A DNA stretch of 64,000 nt from Ooceraea biroi (Eukaryota > Arthropoda > Insecta > Hymenoptera > Formicidae). The notes under the pieces are model-generated. The model searched no databases. It was not told where the DNA came from and saw only the letters and a list, made by a program, of their open reading frames with translations. The DNA lies in the NCBI RefSeq assembly GCF_003672135.1, contig NC_039507.1:5719624-5783623 (forward strand). Direction: 5' to 3'. Position numbers and translations under genes: made by a program. Below are positions 51,501 through 63,641 of this stretch, piece after piece. Every line of letters starts with the position of its first letter. The stretch's first letter is position 1.

Positions 51501-54500
51501 TCGACCTAAATAGATTCTTCTATTTTTAATTCGAAATTCGAAACTTGCTTGTTGATGCAAATCGAGATGATTCTACATTTTCGTTTAGTAATTTCAGTCC
51601 ATTCTTTCTTCCTTTGTCCCTCTCTCTTTCTTTTTTTTTCTCTCTCTCAAACGCGTAATTATAGCTTTCCACATATTAATTCAAAACATTTAATTTAGAT
51701 TTGACGTTAGATTTCTTTTGCAGACATTTCCATAGATCGTTTAAGTAAATAATAGATTTTCATCAAAGTCGTTTACGATTTTGTCAAGATACAAACATGT
51801 CACACACATGCACTTGCAGTAGTTGGCTTCAAGAATTTTATTTAAAGTCAAGATCTGATACCTCTCCGTTTAGAGCGCGCGGCAAACACGCGGTTTTATC
51901 ATCCTTTAATGCATTAATTACAGGAGCGAGAGAGTTTGTCGACTTAAAAATAGGAAACGCGCTTGATTAAAAGGAGCGGTAAAAGAAGGTCGGAAGGAAA
52001 AGCGACGTCAGTTCAATTTACGGTCGACAAAGCGCTCACTTCCTTCTTTCCTTCCTTCCTTCCTTCCTTTCGACGGTCCATCGTGTCGCTTCGTGCTGCA
52101 CGAAATGTTTCAGAAAAGTCGCAAAGCTATTCCTATAGCGCTACCTGACATATCCTATCGACATCGGTCAAATGTTTTTAAGAATCCCTTTAATCTTTTC
52201 TTACTTTGGCTTCGTCAAATCATTTAGAAAGCGAAAATACAAATCGTTATTATTCTCATACAATAGATACTTTGAGAGATAGAAAGCTTGAAAGATTAAA
52301 TAAACATTGACATTTAAAGTATTTATTTGCAAGTTTTATCTATAATTATTCCAATCTCTAAGGATGTTTAAAGAAACTTTATATATGTTGAAAGTATTTG
52401 AAGTATAGAAAGAACCAACACATATTTTCCACAAAATTCGTCAATTTATTAATATATTTAACAACATTATTATAAGAGAGAAAGATATTATAGAAATCAC
52501 TCAAGTGCACTGGTTGCAAACGCTTGGTATCATTCTGTATTAAAACATTTCAGAACAGGAGAACGGCTGGGAAGGGCAGATAAGGAAGCATGTAAAACAG
52601 ATAGACAATTGCTGTATGCAGCTCTTTTTTGCATTTAACGAGCTACAAAGCTTGGAATCCTGTGCATAATACAATTCTTTCGAATCTCTCTTTATTCGAG
52701 AATTATACTTTTAGTTGCCGAGAATTTTAAAATTCCTTTAACGTCAATTATATTGTCAATTGTATTATCCAATTTAAAACACAGAAATAAAGAAATAATG
52801 AAGTATTGAGAAATCAGCGTTTAAAAATCGGACTGTATCTTGCATTCCCCTTTTGTATGTTCCCATTACTTGAACAAAAATTTAACGATTAATTTTACAA
52901 AAGTCCTATACTCAATTTTTACGAGAACGGGCCATAACAAAGCACGGCCATAATTAATTTTTGACGCGTCTCTGCGTGCATAGAAACGTCTGGTCGTTCA
53001 TCGTCTCCTTTAAATTTCATGCGGGAGCTGTAGACTGCCACGAATAATTATTAATGGAATTAAAATGCAAATGGTGTCCGTTGGAAAAAAAAGAAATTCT
53101 GTTCGGGGCATTCCACGCATCAGCAGACACTGCTTGTATCGCGTCAAAGCAAATTGCTGCAAGACAGATTACATCGTAATCAACTGAATTCACATAGATT
53201 TAATTAATGCAGACTTAATAAGCGGTAATGTCGGATGTATTACTCAGCGGATTCTTCATTAATATCTCGTTATTACCATAATTGATCCATTAGTAATATT
53301 ACATCTTCATGTGCTTTTAAGAGTAATATTGAAATGAACGAAAACGAAAAGGAAAGATCCGACTCGGCTTGATAAAAAGATTGCCGTATCTGAAATCTCT
53401 ATTAAAACTATATACGAAATCATACAATATAGTAATTCTCGTGATTAAACGGTTTACAATTAAAACCGTGATACTAACGTTTTCGGGCTACCACACAAAG
53501 TAGGACCTCCACAGAAAATATACACCGGAAGCTGTCACACTGAGGATCACTGATGGAAAGAGGAGAAACGTAGAAGTTCGTGCGCAGTGTCGTGCTACCG
53601 CACGCGGAATGCAGCAATTCGCTTTAGTGCCTTTGCGTGGCGGTGGAGAACGTCTGCACCCTGCTGCAAGAAACTCTCCTCGAAGCAATTTCCATCTCTC
53701 ACCTTGTTGCACGCAATTTATGCCCGTCCCACCGACTGCCACCCCGCGCGATTTAAATTGGATTGCCGGCGTGTGGTGTGTCGGCGAACGCGAATTAATC
53801 TCGAGATTAATTAGCGAAAATACACTTAAACGGCCGCGATCCGTCCGCGAGAATGTCGGACGACGGATGAGACGCGACGTCACCGGTTGCGCAACGCGCA
53901 GCCACGAATAATCCGCTTCATCCGTCTCGAGCGCGCCTCGCAAAACGAGCGAAACGGCGCGGAAACGCTTGCGTTTATCGAGCATCTCGGTTTACTGACG
54001 AGCTGCGGTTGAAGATCCTTTTCAGAAGACTGTGCTATTTTCTCTTAACTAACATTTAACAGATGATATCTACAATGTTAATTAGCAATTGGAAATATCT
54101 AGCTCTTATCTGACAATAAAAATCTCTGTAACTATAAATTAATACAATATCTCAATTTAATACAATATCAAGCTTCTTAATGCCTCTGAATCCGTTTGGA
54201 CTCACTTTATTACCTGGATTATATTCATCTGGATTACTTTATTTATTCTGGATTAAAAATATACTGTGAAAATAATATTTATTTGTCTGTTCAGCTTTTG
54301 TTCAATTAAAGGTTTTATATTTATTGTTCTTGCACGAAAAGTGTAATTAGTAATATAAAGCTGAATATGTATCATGCGACCGGTTAAGATAGACCGTAGC
54401 TGTAATTGTGGCAGTACGAGAAATTTCACGGGTTTCAGCTAATTACAATGAACCTTTACGGTGGTGGCAAGACAAAGGACATTCATACGCTGAGCATCTA

Positions 54501-55223
54501 ACGCGGTTGCAAGATGGTGTACAGGTATACGTTTCCACGTGCATGTACGTTTTAACATTTGGACTGGAGGCAACATGAAGTATGAGAATGTTGTCTACGT
54601 CACGTGGAGAGTTTGTGGATAGAGTGCGAATCCTGTCAGTTCCGTTTGGGTGCCGGGGTTTCCTAGGACTCACGTCGATCGCAAACGCGATTCAAAACTT
54701 TCGGCAACTACGACAACGCGCTGAGTTGAACAAACGTGATTAAAGGTATAACGGCTGGGAGTGTTGCATAAGCAACTGAAATTTGTAACTGCCTTCTCCT
54801 TCAAATGGCTCCTTCAAATGCACGTTCCAGTTTGAAATGTACGGGCATGTAGCACGTTCGTAGGTACATTAAATTTCGTTTGCGCTGAAGGCATAAAGAT
54901 TTCAGTGAAACGAATTTTCGAAGCAATGCTGAGATCTCGAACTAGGTAAAACGTAGCATTAATATGCGTCTGCTATATTAATATCACTCTATATGTAATT
55001 TGTAGAATACACAGTTATTAGATATAAATAAATCTGAAAAGTATATGTCATATCTGAAGACTGCTAATTAATTTATCATAAGCGATACTAAATTTATACA
55101 CAACAAGAGCATTCTTGGCAAACTGTTGGAAGACAAAGACGTGCTTGTGAATCTGTTTGCTTTAGTGGCTATAATGCTATTGTGGAATTATAATGCACTT
55201 TGGAGTAATAGTTCTAATTGTAA
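36521..55223. other. Gene-poor stretch, second part
   Basis: About 18.7 kb without a recognisable gene. It holds simple repeats (polypyrimidine at 37840-37875 and 51600-51650, TTCC at 52041-52068, a G-run at 41126-41147), a triple 17-bp repeat around GATCTAATTAAAATA at 38532-38573, and GC-rich islands near 41160-41570 and 53490-53990. A strong splice-donor match (CAG|GTGAGT) lies near 48586, with no coding frame attached. The 165-codon minus-strand frame at 53985-53488 lies in the second island and matches no family I know. Confidence 0.5.
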
Positions 55224-55416
55224 GTGGTCTACATTGAGAGAGGAGTACGGTCGGACATGAGTAGCGCAAACAGTTCGCAGTCAGCCAGTAGTAACGTCTC
55301 GTACATGGACAGCCCAAACTGCAAGCATCTAATCAGTTTTCTAAGACAGATGCAGAGAGCGGAAAATGGAATAATCACTTACATGTTGAAGATATACATA
55401 TACATAGATAAATATA

Positions 55417-55701
55417 TTATAATTTTCGCTTGTACAAATTATTACAAGTGTAATATATCCATAAAAAAGATGATATTAGGTATATCAAAATTTTTTGTTT
55501 ATATGGTCTCTTTTTTGACACGGTTCGAACTTTATTTATATAAAAAGTAATACAACTTTTATTTTTTAAATAATTTCCATTATTTTCTAAGGCTTTGTGC
55601 CACTTTCCGATTAATTTCCTGTGAAAAAAATATACAGGTTTTAATTCGATAAAGTTATTGAACGGGTAAAAAACTGAAGGCACCGAAACCATAGGCATCA
55701 A
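55417..55701 (-). pseudogene. Possible mariner-type transposase C-terminal remnant
   Basis: Minus-strand frame containing FHRKLIGKWHKALENNGNYL, which resembles the W-x(3-5)-NxGxY end of mariner-family transposases. No DDE/DDD catalytic region is present, and the sequence beyond the motif appears to be non-coding tail read through. It lies immediately to the left of the foldback at 55771. This is a short, degenerate fragment; the identification rests on one motif. Confidence 0.4.
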
Positions 55702-55770
55702 AAATAATAGATGTAAATAAAAAAGCGCAACGTGTTAATAAATATAAAAAATTAAGAATGAATAGTCAGT

Positions 55771-56311
55771 ATCCCTAAAAAACCTTTTTAAAAAAAGAAA
55801 AAATATATACGCCAAGTACATAAAAACTCCCAACTTGTCAAAACTCAAAACTAAATATGAAATCAATAATTAACTAGCCAAGTATCTAAAAGCAGTTTGA
55901 GTATTTTACCCAAACGTTTTCCATGCATACTCTCTTATCGCATGACGACATTGAAGTACTTGGCGTGCCCGAATCACATTAAAACGTCCTGTCCTACCTA
56001 TAAGAGACACAAAATCATTTGCGAGTCATTATTGAAAATCATGAAGATACAAGATACAATACAAATCAAGATATTGTACAAATTTATAAGAATACATGAC
56101 CACTGCGATTCGGGCACGCCAAGTACTTCAATGTCGTCATGCGATAAGAGAGTATGCATGGAAAACGTTTGGGTAAAATACTCAAACTGCTTCTAGATAC
56201 TTGGCTAATTAATTATTGATTTCATATTTAGTTTTGAATTTTGACGAGTTGGGAGTTTTTATGTACTTGGCGTATATATTTTTTCTTTTTTTAAAAAGAT
56301 TTTTTAGGGAT
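55771..56311. mobile_element. Foldback element, two 208-bp inverted arms
   Basis: Left arm 55771-55978 is matched almost base for base in reverse complement by 56104-56311; the outer ends are ATCCCTAAAA and its complement. The spacer is about 125 bp. Within the arms, TACTTGGCGT occurs four times in alternating orientation. There is no open reading frame of note. If transcribed it would fold into a long hairpin. It looks like a MITE or foldback transposon of unassigned family. Confidence 0.85.
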
Positions 56312-56653
56312 CTCACTCTTTTTTGTAAATTTTTAAAATTTGATTATATTTTAGTTTTACATTCTTTTGAACATATAATTAGTATTACATAATTTCTTTT
56401 TATATGTTTTATTATCAATTATTTTGCATGCTAACACATACATCGTTCCGATGCACTTTGTAATAAGTTTTATTAAAAATAATCTTTTGATTTTTATATA
56501 ATGTAAATTATTTTTATATATTTTATACTTTTTTCTGTTTTACTAACAAAATTTCTCTATGTGATTTACAATATTTTTTATTATAACTTTAACAATATAG
56601 TTTTACTTTCACATAAATCATTTTTATGAGTTTTATAATTTTATGCAATGAAT

Positions 56654-57678
56654 GTGGTAGCGCTCGACGTTATGTAATGAAATTCGTGGATTGGTGCAGT
56701 CAATCTGTCAATCCCTTTCTCACTAACTAATATGACGTTGCACCACGTCGATGACGGCGACAACAACGACGACGACGACAACGATGACGACGACGATGAC
56801 GTTGCACCACGTCGATGACGATGACGACGTTGCAGCACGTCGATGACGACGACGACAACGACGACGACGACGTTACACGACGACGATGACGACAACGACG
56901 ACGACGACGACGTTGCAGTTGTTGTTGTCGCCGTCATCGACGTAGTGCAACGTCGTCGTCGTCGTCGTCGTCGTAGTCGTCGTCGTTGACGTGGTGCAAC
57001 GTCATCATCGTCATCGATGTGGTGCAACGTCGTCGTTGTTGTTGTCGCCGTCATCGACGTGGTGCAACGTCATCGTCGTCATCGACGTAGTGCAACGTCG
57101 TCGTTATTGTTGTCGCCGTCATCGACGTGGTGCAACGTCATCGTCGTCGATGATGTTGTTTGCAATTACTTGCAATTTATGTCGCAACGTCGTCGTCGTC
57201 GTCGTCGTCGTTGACGTGGTGCAACGTCATCGTCATCGTTGTCGTCATCGTCGATGTGGTGCAACGTCGTCGTCGTTGTTGTCGTCGTCATCAACGTGGT
57301 GCAACGTCATCGTCGTCGTCGTCGATGATGTTGCTTGCAATTACTTGCAATTTATGTCTTTATTGTGAAATAAAACATTTCCTATGTATCACATTTTTTA
57401 ATAATTTTTAATAATATTTTTAAAATTAGTAACATTCGATATTGATTATATGCGGCTATTTACTTTTTTATGTACTTGGCGTCGCGACGCTATCGCGTCG
57501 CTTGATCATAAGTTGATATGACCTGTCAAATAGCATGAATTCCAGATAAGCTACTTGGTAGCGCGCGACGTTTATGCAATGAAATTGGTAACACTCAATA
57601 TTATACAGTGACTCTCATTGTTCGGAACCTTATTTTTGATTATGTACTTGGCGTCGCGACGCTACCGCGTCGCTTGAT
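56654..57678. repeat. GAC/GTC palindromic minisatellite with flanking motif copies
   Basis: From about 56733 to 56915 the strand is built of GAC/GATGAC units with GTTGCACCACGTCGATGACG. From about 56918 to 57345 it is the inverse, GTC units with CGTCATCGACGTGGTGCAAC. The right half holds a 175-bp tandem step (GATGATGTTG...TTGCAATTTATGTC at 57149 and 57324). Outside are two copies of GGTAGCGC-CGACGTT-ATG-AATGAAATT (56654-56683 and 57555-57586). Two copies of a hairpin motif containing GCGACGCTAYCGCGTCGC lie at 57471-57506 and 57643-57678. Open frames on both strands encode Arg/Ser/Val/Thr runs and are repeat artefacts. Confidence 0.88.
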
Positions 57679-58697
57679 ATAAATTATTAATTTAGTGTGA
57701 AACTTCATACAGATATTTGTCTCTCCTAAAAATAAACCTGTTTCAAGGAATACAATTTTAATAAACATGGAAGTGAAAGTTAAAAATGTAGTAGCATTAT
57801 GGATGAATATATCACGTATTATGCAACTATAATAAACTTTGAACAAATAGCATGTAACATGCAAAAATCTACACATTTTGCATTCATCTTTACGTTACGG
57901 CAAATTAACGCCATAAAGTCACTTATGGTTTTTGTTTGTTTGTTCGCATTTTCATAAGTACATATACATACTTTTCATTTTTATTTGTACACGTACTCCA
58001 CGTACCTCATACGAGCACAATGTTGAAATCTACTTTGACACAGTAATGTAATGCGTGCCTTTCGAAGTGCCCCGAGATCATTGCGCGACTCGCTTTTATT
58101 ATAAAAAAAGCAAGACGTTACTTACGCGGAGTCTGAATTAATAATTCAGATTCCCGCCTCGGTGTGCAAAACAGCTTCCTGAAAATTTCCGCTCCTTTCT
58201 GTCACAAAGGACGTACCGTGCGTATCATGCGCCGCACACTTATAAACTATTCACGATATTGCCGGGGGTGGCGACAAACGACGCAATTTCATAGCCGGCG
58301 ACAGCGAGCGATCGCAGCTGCGATACCGAAACGGCGGAATAGTAATTGAACGACGGCAGATACGCGATCTATGATCTTGCTAGATCTCTTCCGTCATAAC
58401 GCGGAGCCGCGACACATGCACGAATCGGTGTGGTGCGCGCGCGTTTTACGGCATCCAGATGTAAACGACGCCCAGTCGTAATCCCGGATGGTCGCACGAG
58501 TGCTCGGGATATAACGTTTGCCGCTAGTAATATCGTGTAATTGCGCTTACGGGGATTTTCGGATAACGGGACATAACGGTCCCTTTTTGTTTCAATTGAT
58601 CGCGCGCGATCTGCGACAGTTATACTGAGAGAAGACTAGTTTACGATTGTTCACGCGGGTTTTTAATTGTCGTACACTTTCTATCTATTCCGTTTTT
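57679..58697. other. Intergenic before the pickpocket gene
   Basis: About 1 kb with no recognised gene. CpG content rises from about 58050 on and several CGCG clusters occur at 58430-58620, as might be expected upstream of a promoter. Confidence 0.5.
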
Positions 58698-58748
58698 TAT
58701 ATATACGGTAGATATATTTAGAAGTGGGTTTTAACGCCATACGATAAG
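58698..58748 (+). promoter_or_regulatory. Candidate TATA box and 5' UTR exon of the pickpocket gene
   Basis: TATATATA at 58698-58705 is followed 43 bp later by a consensus donor, ATAAG|GTAAGT, at 58748/58749. A strong acceptor, TTATTTATTTTAG, ends at 58960. Together these suggest a short untranslated first exon spliced to an exon starting at 58961 that contains the coding start at 59013. Transcript evidence is absent, so this is a proposal. Confidence 0.3.
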
Positions 58749-59012
58749 GTAAGTCTAATATGTGTTAGTGAAAAATGGTCGGCAGAGATTTTTAAGTTTA
58801 AACTTTAGAACATTTGTACTTTAATTTTTCACTAATTTTTGTGTCAAATTTATATAGAAGTAAACAATAGCATTAATAGATGTAAATTACTTTTAATAGA
58901 ATATTTACAACACAAAGTAAACGACGTATTATGCACAATTTAAAAACTTATTTATTTTAGATGACAATTAGTTAATTACTCTCTGAGTTACACGATGTAA
59001 GAAGTGGATTAC

Positions 59013-62000
59013 ATGATGTGGATCGAAAAAGATCGGATTAAACCTATTGTAGTTACACAAGCATGGGTGTCGAAAGATTTACAGAGATTACCGACAAAAT
59101 TCCAGAGCTCTAAAGTTATATTGAAATATCTGAAGTTATATTGCCAGTATTCTAGTTTATACAGTTTGAAGTACCTCGTTGATTCTCAAAGAAGTTGGTT
59201 TGAAAGGTAGGTTCTCTTTTATAACATAATATGTCTTCTATATTTTCCCTTACGATTTAACGTAAAGAGATGAATATCTAAAATAACTATATTAACAATG
59301 AAAAAGACAACAAATGCAGAAAAGGATATGAAAACAAAAGTATTTTTATAGAAAAATTCATTAAAAATTTTTATTTTATCTTACAAAACCTTTGCAAACG
59401 TTTACAACTTTGATAATTACTAATGGAGATGCAACTGTCCTTAAACTTTCCACTTCAGATATTTTTTAAGTTAGAATAGAAGCTTTAAACGCATTTGTCT
59501 TTAACTAAAGTTTTTGCTTTTCCAAGCGCCTAAGTTAATAATAAAAAAGCTGTTGTATCGAACGTTTTAATATTTAAAGCAGTAAGTGGTACCGTAGATA
59601 GAGAAGGGAAAAAACAAGTTGTCATATTATATTTATGAACTATATGACGCTTGCGAGTTATTGACTCAATGTTTAATCAATAGCTAAAACTTTATAAATT
59701 AACTAGCATCCCCTGTTACGGCTTCGCCCGCGATATTTGTGTGTAGAACTCGAATGTACAAAAACTTTATTATAACTTTTTCACCTGTTAGGGGTGGAAT
59801 TTCGGAAAACCCTTCCTTAGTGAGCATCTCCGTGATAGTTGGAACATACCCTTAAAATTTCAAGTCGATAGGTGCAGAGGTTCGGGCTGCATGTTAATGA
59901 ATCAGTCAGGACATCTTCCTATATATATATATATATATATATAACACAAAAAATAGCATATTAAAAATAGCTATCGAGAGAATAACAATTTAAGAAAATA
60001 TTATAACTTTATTACTTAGCTTATCTTACTTCTGCCTACACATACACTTAATTCTTCATTTAATGGCGCAATTCTCAAGTTAGCTTCTCGGCCGCTCAGG
60101 CGTTTCGTATCGAATGGACGCGCGTAACCATTATGCAAGAGTTTTACTCGAGCAAGATTTATTCAATGTTATTCACCCATTTACGGGCGTAAGCGTGGAA
60201 GCTCGGTTCGCGTAATACGATTATCGGGCCTTTATCAAAGCAATAATAAAAGCGATTCGCGCAAACCGCGCCGTGCGTATGCGCGAATTAGCCACGGGGT
60301 GCTACGGACTCATACATTACATTGGCTCGTGTGTAAGCGTAATGTATGATTAAAGTTACGCGGTTTAATGAGCGTATCCTCGTTTCTCGCGAGATTAACG
60401 GTACCGCGGAGCAGGAATTCTTGGATTCATGGCGGGTCACGCAAATCAGGTCGTCCACACAAATCACGTGTTTCGCGAAACGAAATAAAGGAGCGAAAAA
60501 ACGGAGAGAAAGAGAGAGAGGGAGAGAGACGTATAAGTGCATAATATTCCGCAAAACGCCAGAGTTACGTATCGTGATACGGCTGATTTAATATAACATT
60601 ACGCGTCACACGTGACGTTAATGGTGCCGCGCGAATTTGGTAATGAACGCATTACAGCACGAACTAAACAAGCTCGGTGCTCGGTACCATCTGTCTCACG
60701 TTGCATAGATCTGTGTGTTTGCTTTATTTCACGAATGGAGAATGATTACCGTTTTCGAGCCATCAAAGAAATGCATTGAGCAAATAAAACACTCGCTCTA
60801 AGTCTACTTTTAAAGGTGTTGTACTATCAATATGTTTTGCTATTATTAACATTTAAAATACGTTTTTCAGAGCTATGTGGATCATAATACATTTGATAAT
60901 TATGTCCAGTGTGATTTACATGGTTTATGCAACCTGCAAAGAGTATGTAACATCACCTATACTTACTTCCATGGACTCGGATAGTTACCCCACGGTCGAT
61001 TTAGACTTTCCAGGTATGGAGACTAATCCTAAATAATTTACTAAAATCTGTATTTGGACAATTTATTTACAAAGATTTAGTTATTTTGTAATAGTTACCT
61101 TTTAATCGATATAAATTTTGTAATGAACTTTAATATGAAAGATTCAAATTAGTTTTCCTCCAAGTTAGAAGATTTTAAGCTAATATAGGAAAGTTTAAAA
61201 TCGATTGTAAAATTCATTAAAATAATTAAATGTTATTCCATATTTCGTTTTGTATTATATCAAAATTAAATAAAAATCGGATAATTAAGTAAATATTAAA
61301 TTAGATAATTATCCTACAATAAAAATTAAAAGGCGAAAAAATAATAATTAAAGAAAACATAAATATATAAAATAAATATAGAAAGAGATTTATTTTTTTT
61401 CTATAATTGTCTTATGGTATGAATTGGTAAAAAATACTCGTCTTGATCATTTTCAGGAATCGCCATCTGCTCCATTAACAGAATAAGTCGGCAATCCGCG
61501 ATAGAAATGGCAACCGATATGTGAGTGATTCAATATACTATAATATTAAACAAATGCAAGCCGCATTCACGCATATTCCACAAACGCATTCACGTGTGCT
61601 TGAATGACGGTGAGGTGATATATACGTGGAACCATTGCAATATTCTGGATGCACATGAATGTGATTTCACCATTTTGCACCAAATTGCACCAATCGCTTG
61701 ATCGATTTGATCGTTTGAAGTTACACCGACTGTTTAACGCGTATATTTTCTCCACGTGTATTGAAACGGTCACCGGTTACCGTTTGCGTGTCGCAAATCG
61801 CAAATAAGTATCCGCAAATATTCCGATCGCGTGTCGCCGCGATTGCGATGAATTATTTTCGGATTATGTCGATAATAAAACGTCGCCGTGCAAATATTTG
61901 AGAATATCGATGGTTCTCTGTACATTATTATAATTAATTTACTACATTAGTATAATAAATTTCACTGTTCCGACCTTGTCGAGTTTTCCTTATTTGAATT

Positions 62001-63641
62001 TTTAAGGAAATTTATAATAACAATATAGATTGTTTTAGAAACTTTTTTCGATTTTTAAACGTATATCAAATATCATTAATTAATAGCTAATGCTAATTGT
62101 ATATCCAAAAGAACAATCACTAGGCGACACATAATTGTGTCGAGTCTATCTATATATTCTCAACAGTTCCAGATAATGTTGATATGACTAATAATGTATC
62201 CATAGCCGATGGGTACGAACCCCCATGAGGATGGGAGTTGGGAAACACCACCGTGATATGGAGGTATTTTGATCAGGATAGGATTAATTCGGCACACTCA
62301 ATGTACGATATGTATACGGGAAGCTTAATCGACCGATCATCGCATTTTGGATTCCACCCGGTTTTTACAACGTCTCGAGTCAATTGGCACGTCGATTATC
62401 ATTAATTTGGTGCCGCGTACACCTAGAACGCAACGAGAGAGCGGATCGATGCATCGCGCGTTGATGGAGAGCGTAGAATCGATGGTTACGGCTCATTTAA
62501 TAGAGCGTTAATATCCCAAAATCCAGCCGTTTCGCGCGACGCTACCTCGTAGCCGGCCGCAAACTTTCGACCCCGTTAATGGAAGAGACGTTTCCGGAAT
62601 CGGTGATTCGGAACCGGAACCTTCCAGGTTCTGTAGGTAGGTCTAACGCAAAAGTTTCCGCCTCGTTTGCGCATCGATTAATGCCGCTTCAATTTTTCGT
62701 CCGAGTGCGAAAACCGTGACGATGCGTTATTGATTACGAATTTCCTGCGAATGCTTGTTACATGTACAGGCATGATTATCCAGAGATATTAACGATATCT
62801 TGACATTAACGAGCGTTTACATCACCACTCTTTTATGTAATCTATTATATATCACTTTTTACCTCACATGAATCTTTTAAATTTTAGTGAAACCTGCTTT
62901 GAAACTCTTCTTGAGTCTTATCTTTTATTTTATGTTAGTTTTAATATATTAAATTTAGGTAGATATAGATATACATTGTTATATACTAGAAAAATCTCAA
63001 AATTTAAGTAGCTTTTTTTTGAATAAAAATATTAAGACGATATATTACATAGTAACGACAGATAAGTCTTGTAAATTTTTCATTAGTTAACGCACAATTA
63101 AAAACTTCACTACAGAGTGAAAATGTAATTACGTTTTATGATGGCGTGTAGTAAATCGGTGTCTAAGAAACTGTTCGCGTTTATTATTCTCATGTTGGTC
63201 GATACACTCGATTAACTTATGCACATGTAAATCTTTATGATGCTATTAAACTATCACTTATTACGCGCGATAACTTGTTAAACTGTCGACTCCATAAATT
63301 TAGTAGACTTGTGCAAGTCATTAAAATTATCATGTATATATAATCAGCACGCTTAGATTATTGTGCATTTTTTCAAACTATTTTCAATGTGTGTATTACG
63401 GAACAATTCTACTCGAAATATTATTTGCTTTATTCAAAGCTTTCTACATAAAATCTTTTCTGAAATTAGCTTTAACGCGAAAGTCACGGATCTACCGGTC
63501 GATGAAATCCTCACCTTGGTCTCGCAGTTGGGCAATCACTACGTTTCTGATTTTCGCACGAAGGATCGTAACGCCGAGATCGATGAACTTCTAACGACCT
63601 ATTACAAGGAAGATTACGACATTACGCAAATAATGAAAACT
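59013..63641 (+). CDS. Pickpocket-family DEG/ENaC sodium channel subunit, 5' part
   Basis: Four coding exons: 59013-59206, 60871-61013, 61457-61520 and 63470-63641. All introns are GT-AG with matching phase, and the gene continues off the right edge (GTATGT donor at 63642). Order: cytoplasmic N-terminus ending LKYLVDSQRSWFER; TM1 AMWIIIHLIIMSSVIYMVYA; the post-TM1 extracellular start with YPTVDLDFPGIAICSINRIS, a clear match to the DEG/ENaC YP...FPAVTIC block; then VTDLPVDEILTLVSQLGNHY, the finger-region helix seen in insect ppk proteins. These are trimeric amiloride-sensitive Na+ channels used in touch, taste, pheromone and fluid sensing. The His-Gly gating motif normally just before LKYL is replaced by Tyr-Ser. 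The cysteine-rich domain and TM2 lie outside the window. ATG 59013 is followed at once by a second ATG; upstream in-frame sequence adds only a few codons. Confidence 0.88.
59700..59943 (+). mobile_element. Interspersed repeat tail (RTE-like or SINE-like), copy 2
   Basis: Begins TAACTAGCATCCCCTGTTAC and parallels the copy at 33261-33490 for about 200 bp with scattered substitutions, then ends in a (TA)n run instead of (GAGT)n. It sits in intron 1 of the pickpocket gene in sense orientation. Confidence 0.65.
61521..63469 (+). other. Intron 3 of the pickpocket gene
   Basis: A 1.9-kb GT-AG intron. The part 62200-62760 is unusually CpG-rich and non-repetitive compared with the AT-rich remainder, and might be regulatory. 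No exon was recognised in it. Confidence 0.6.

Noticed and set aside
53488..53985. 165-codon minus-strand open frame
   Set aside because: Lies in a GC- and CpG-rich island where stops are rare; also open in the opposite strand; no recognisable family.
56641..57411. Open frames of 65-137 codons rich in Ser, Val, Arg and Thr
   Set aside because: Direct translations of GAC/GTC trinucleotide repeats.
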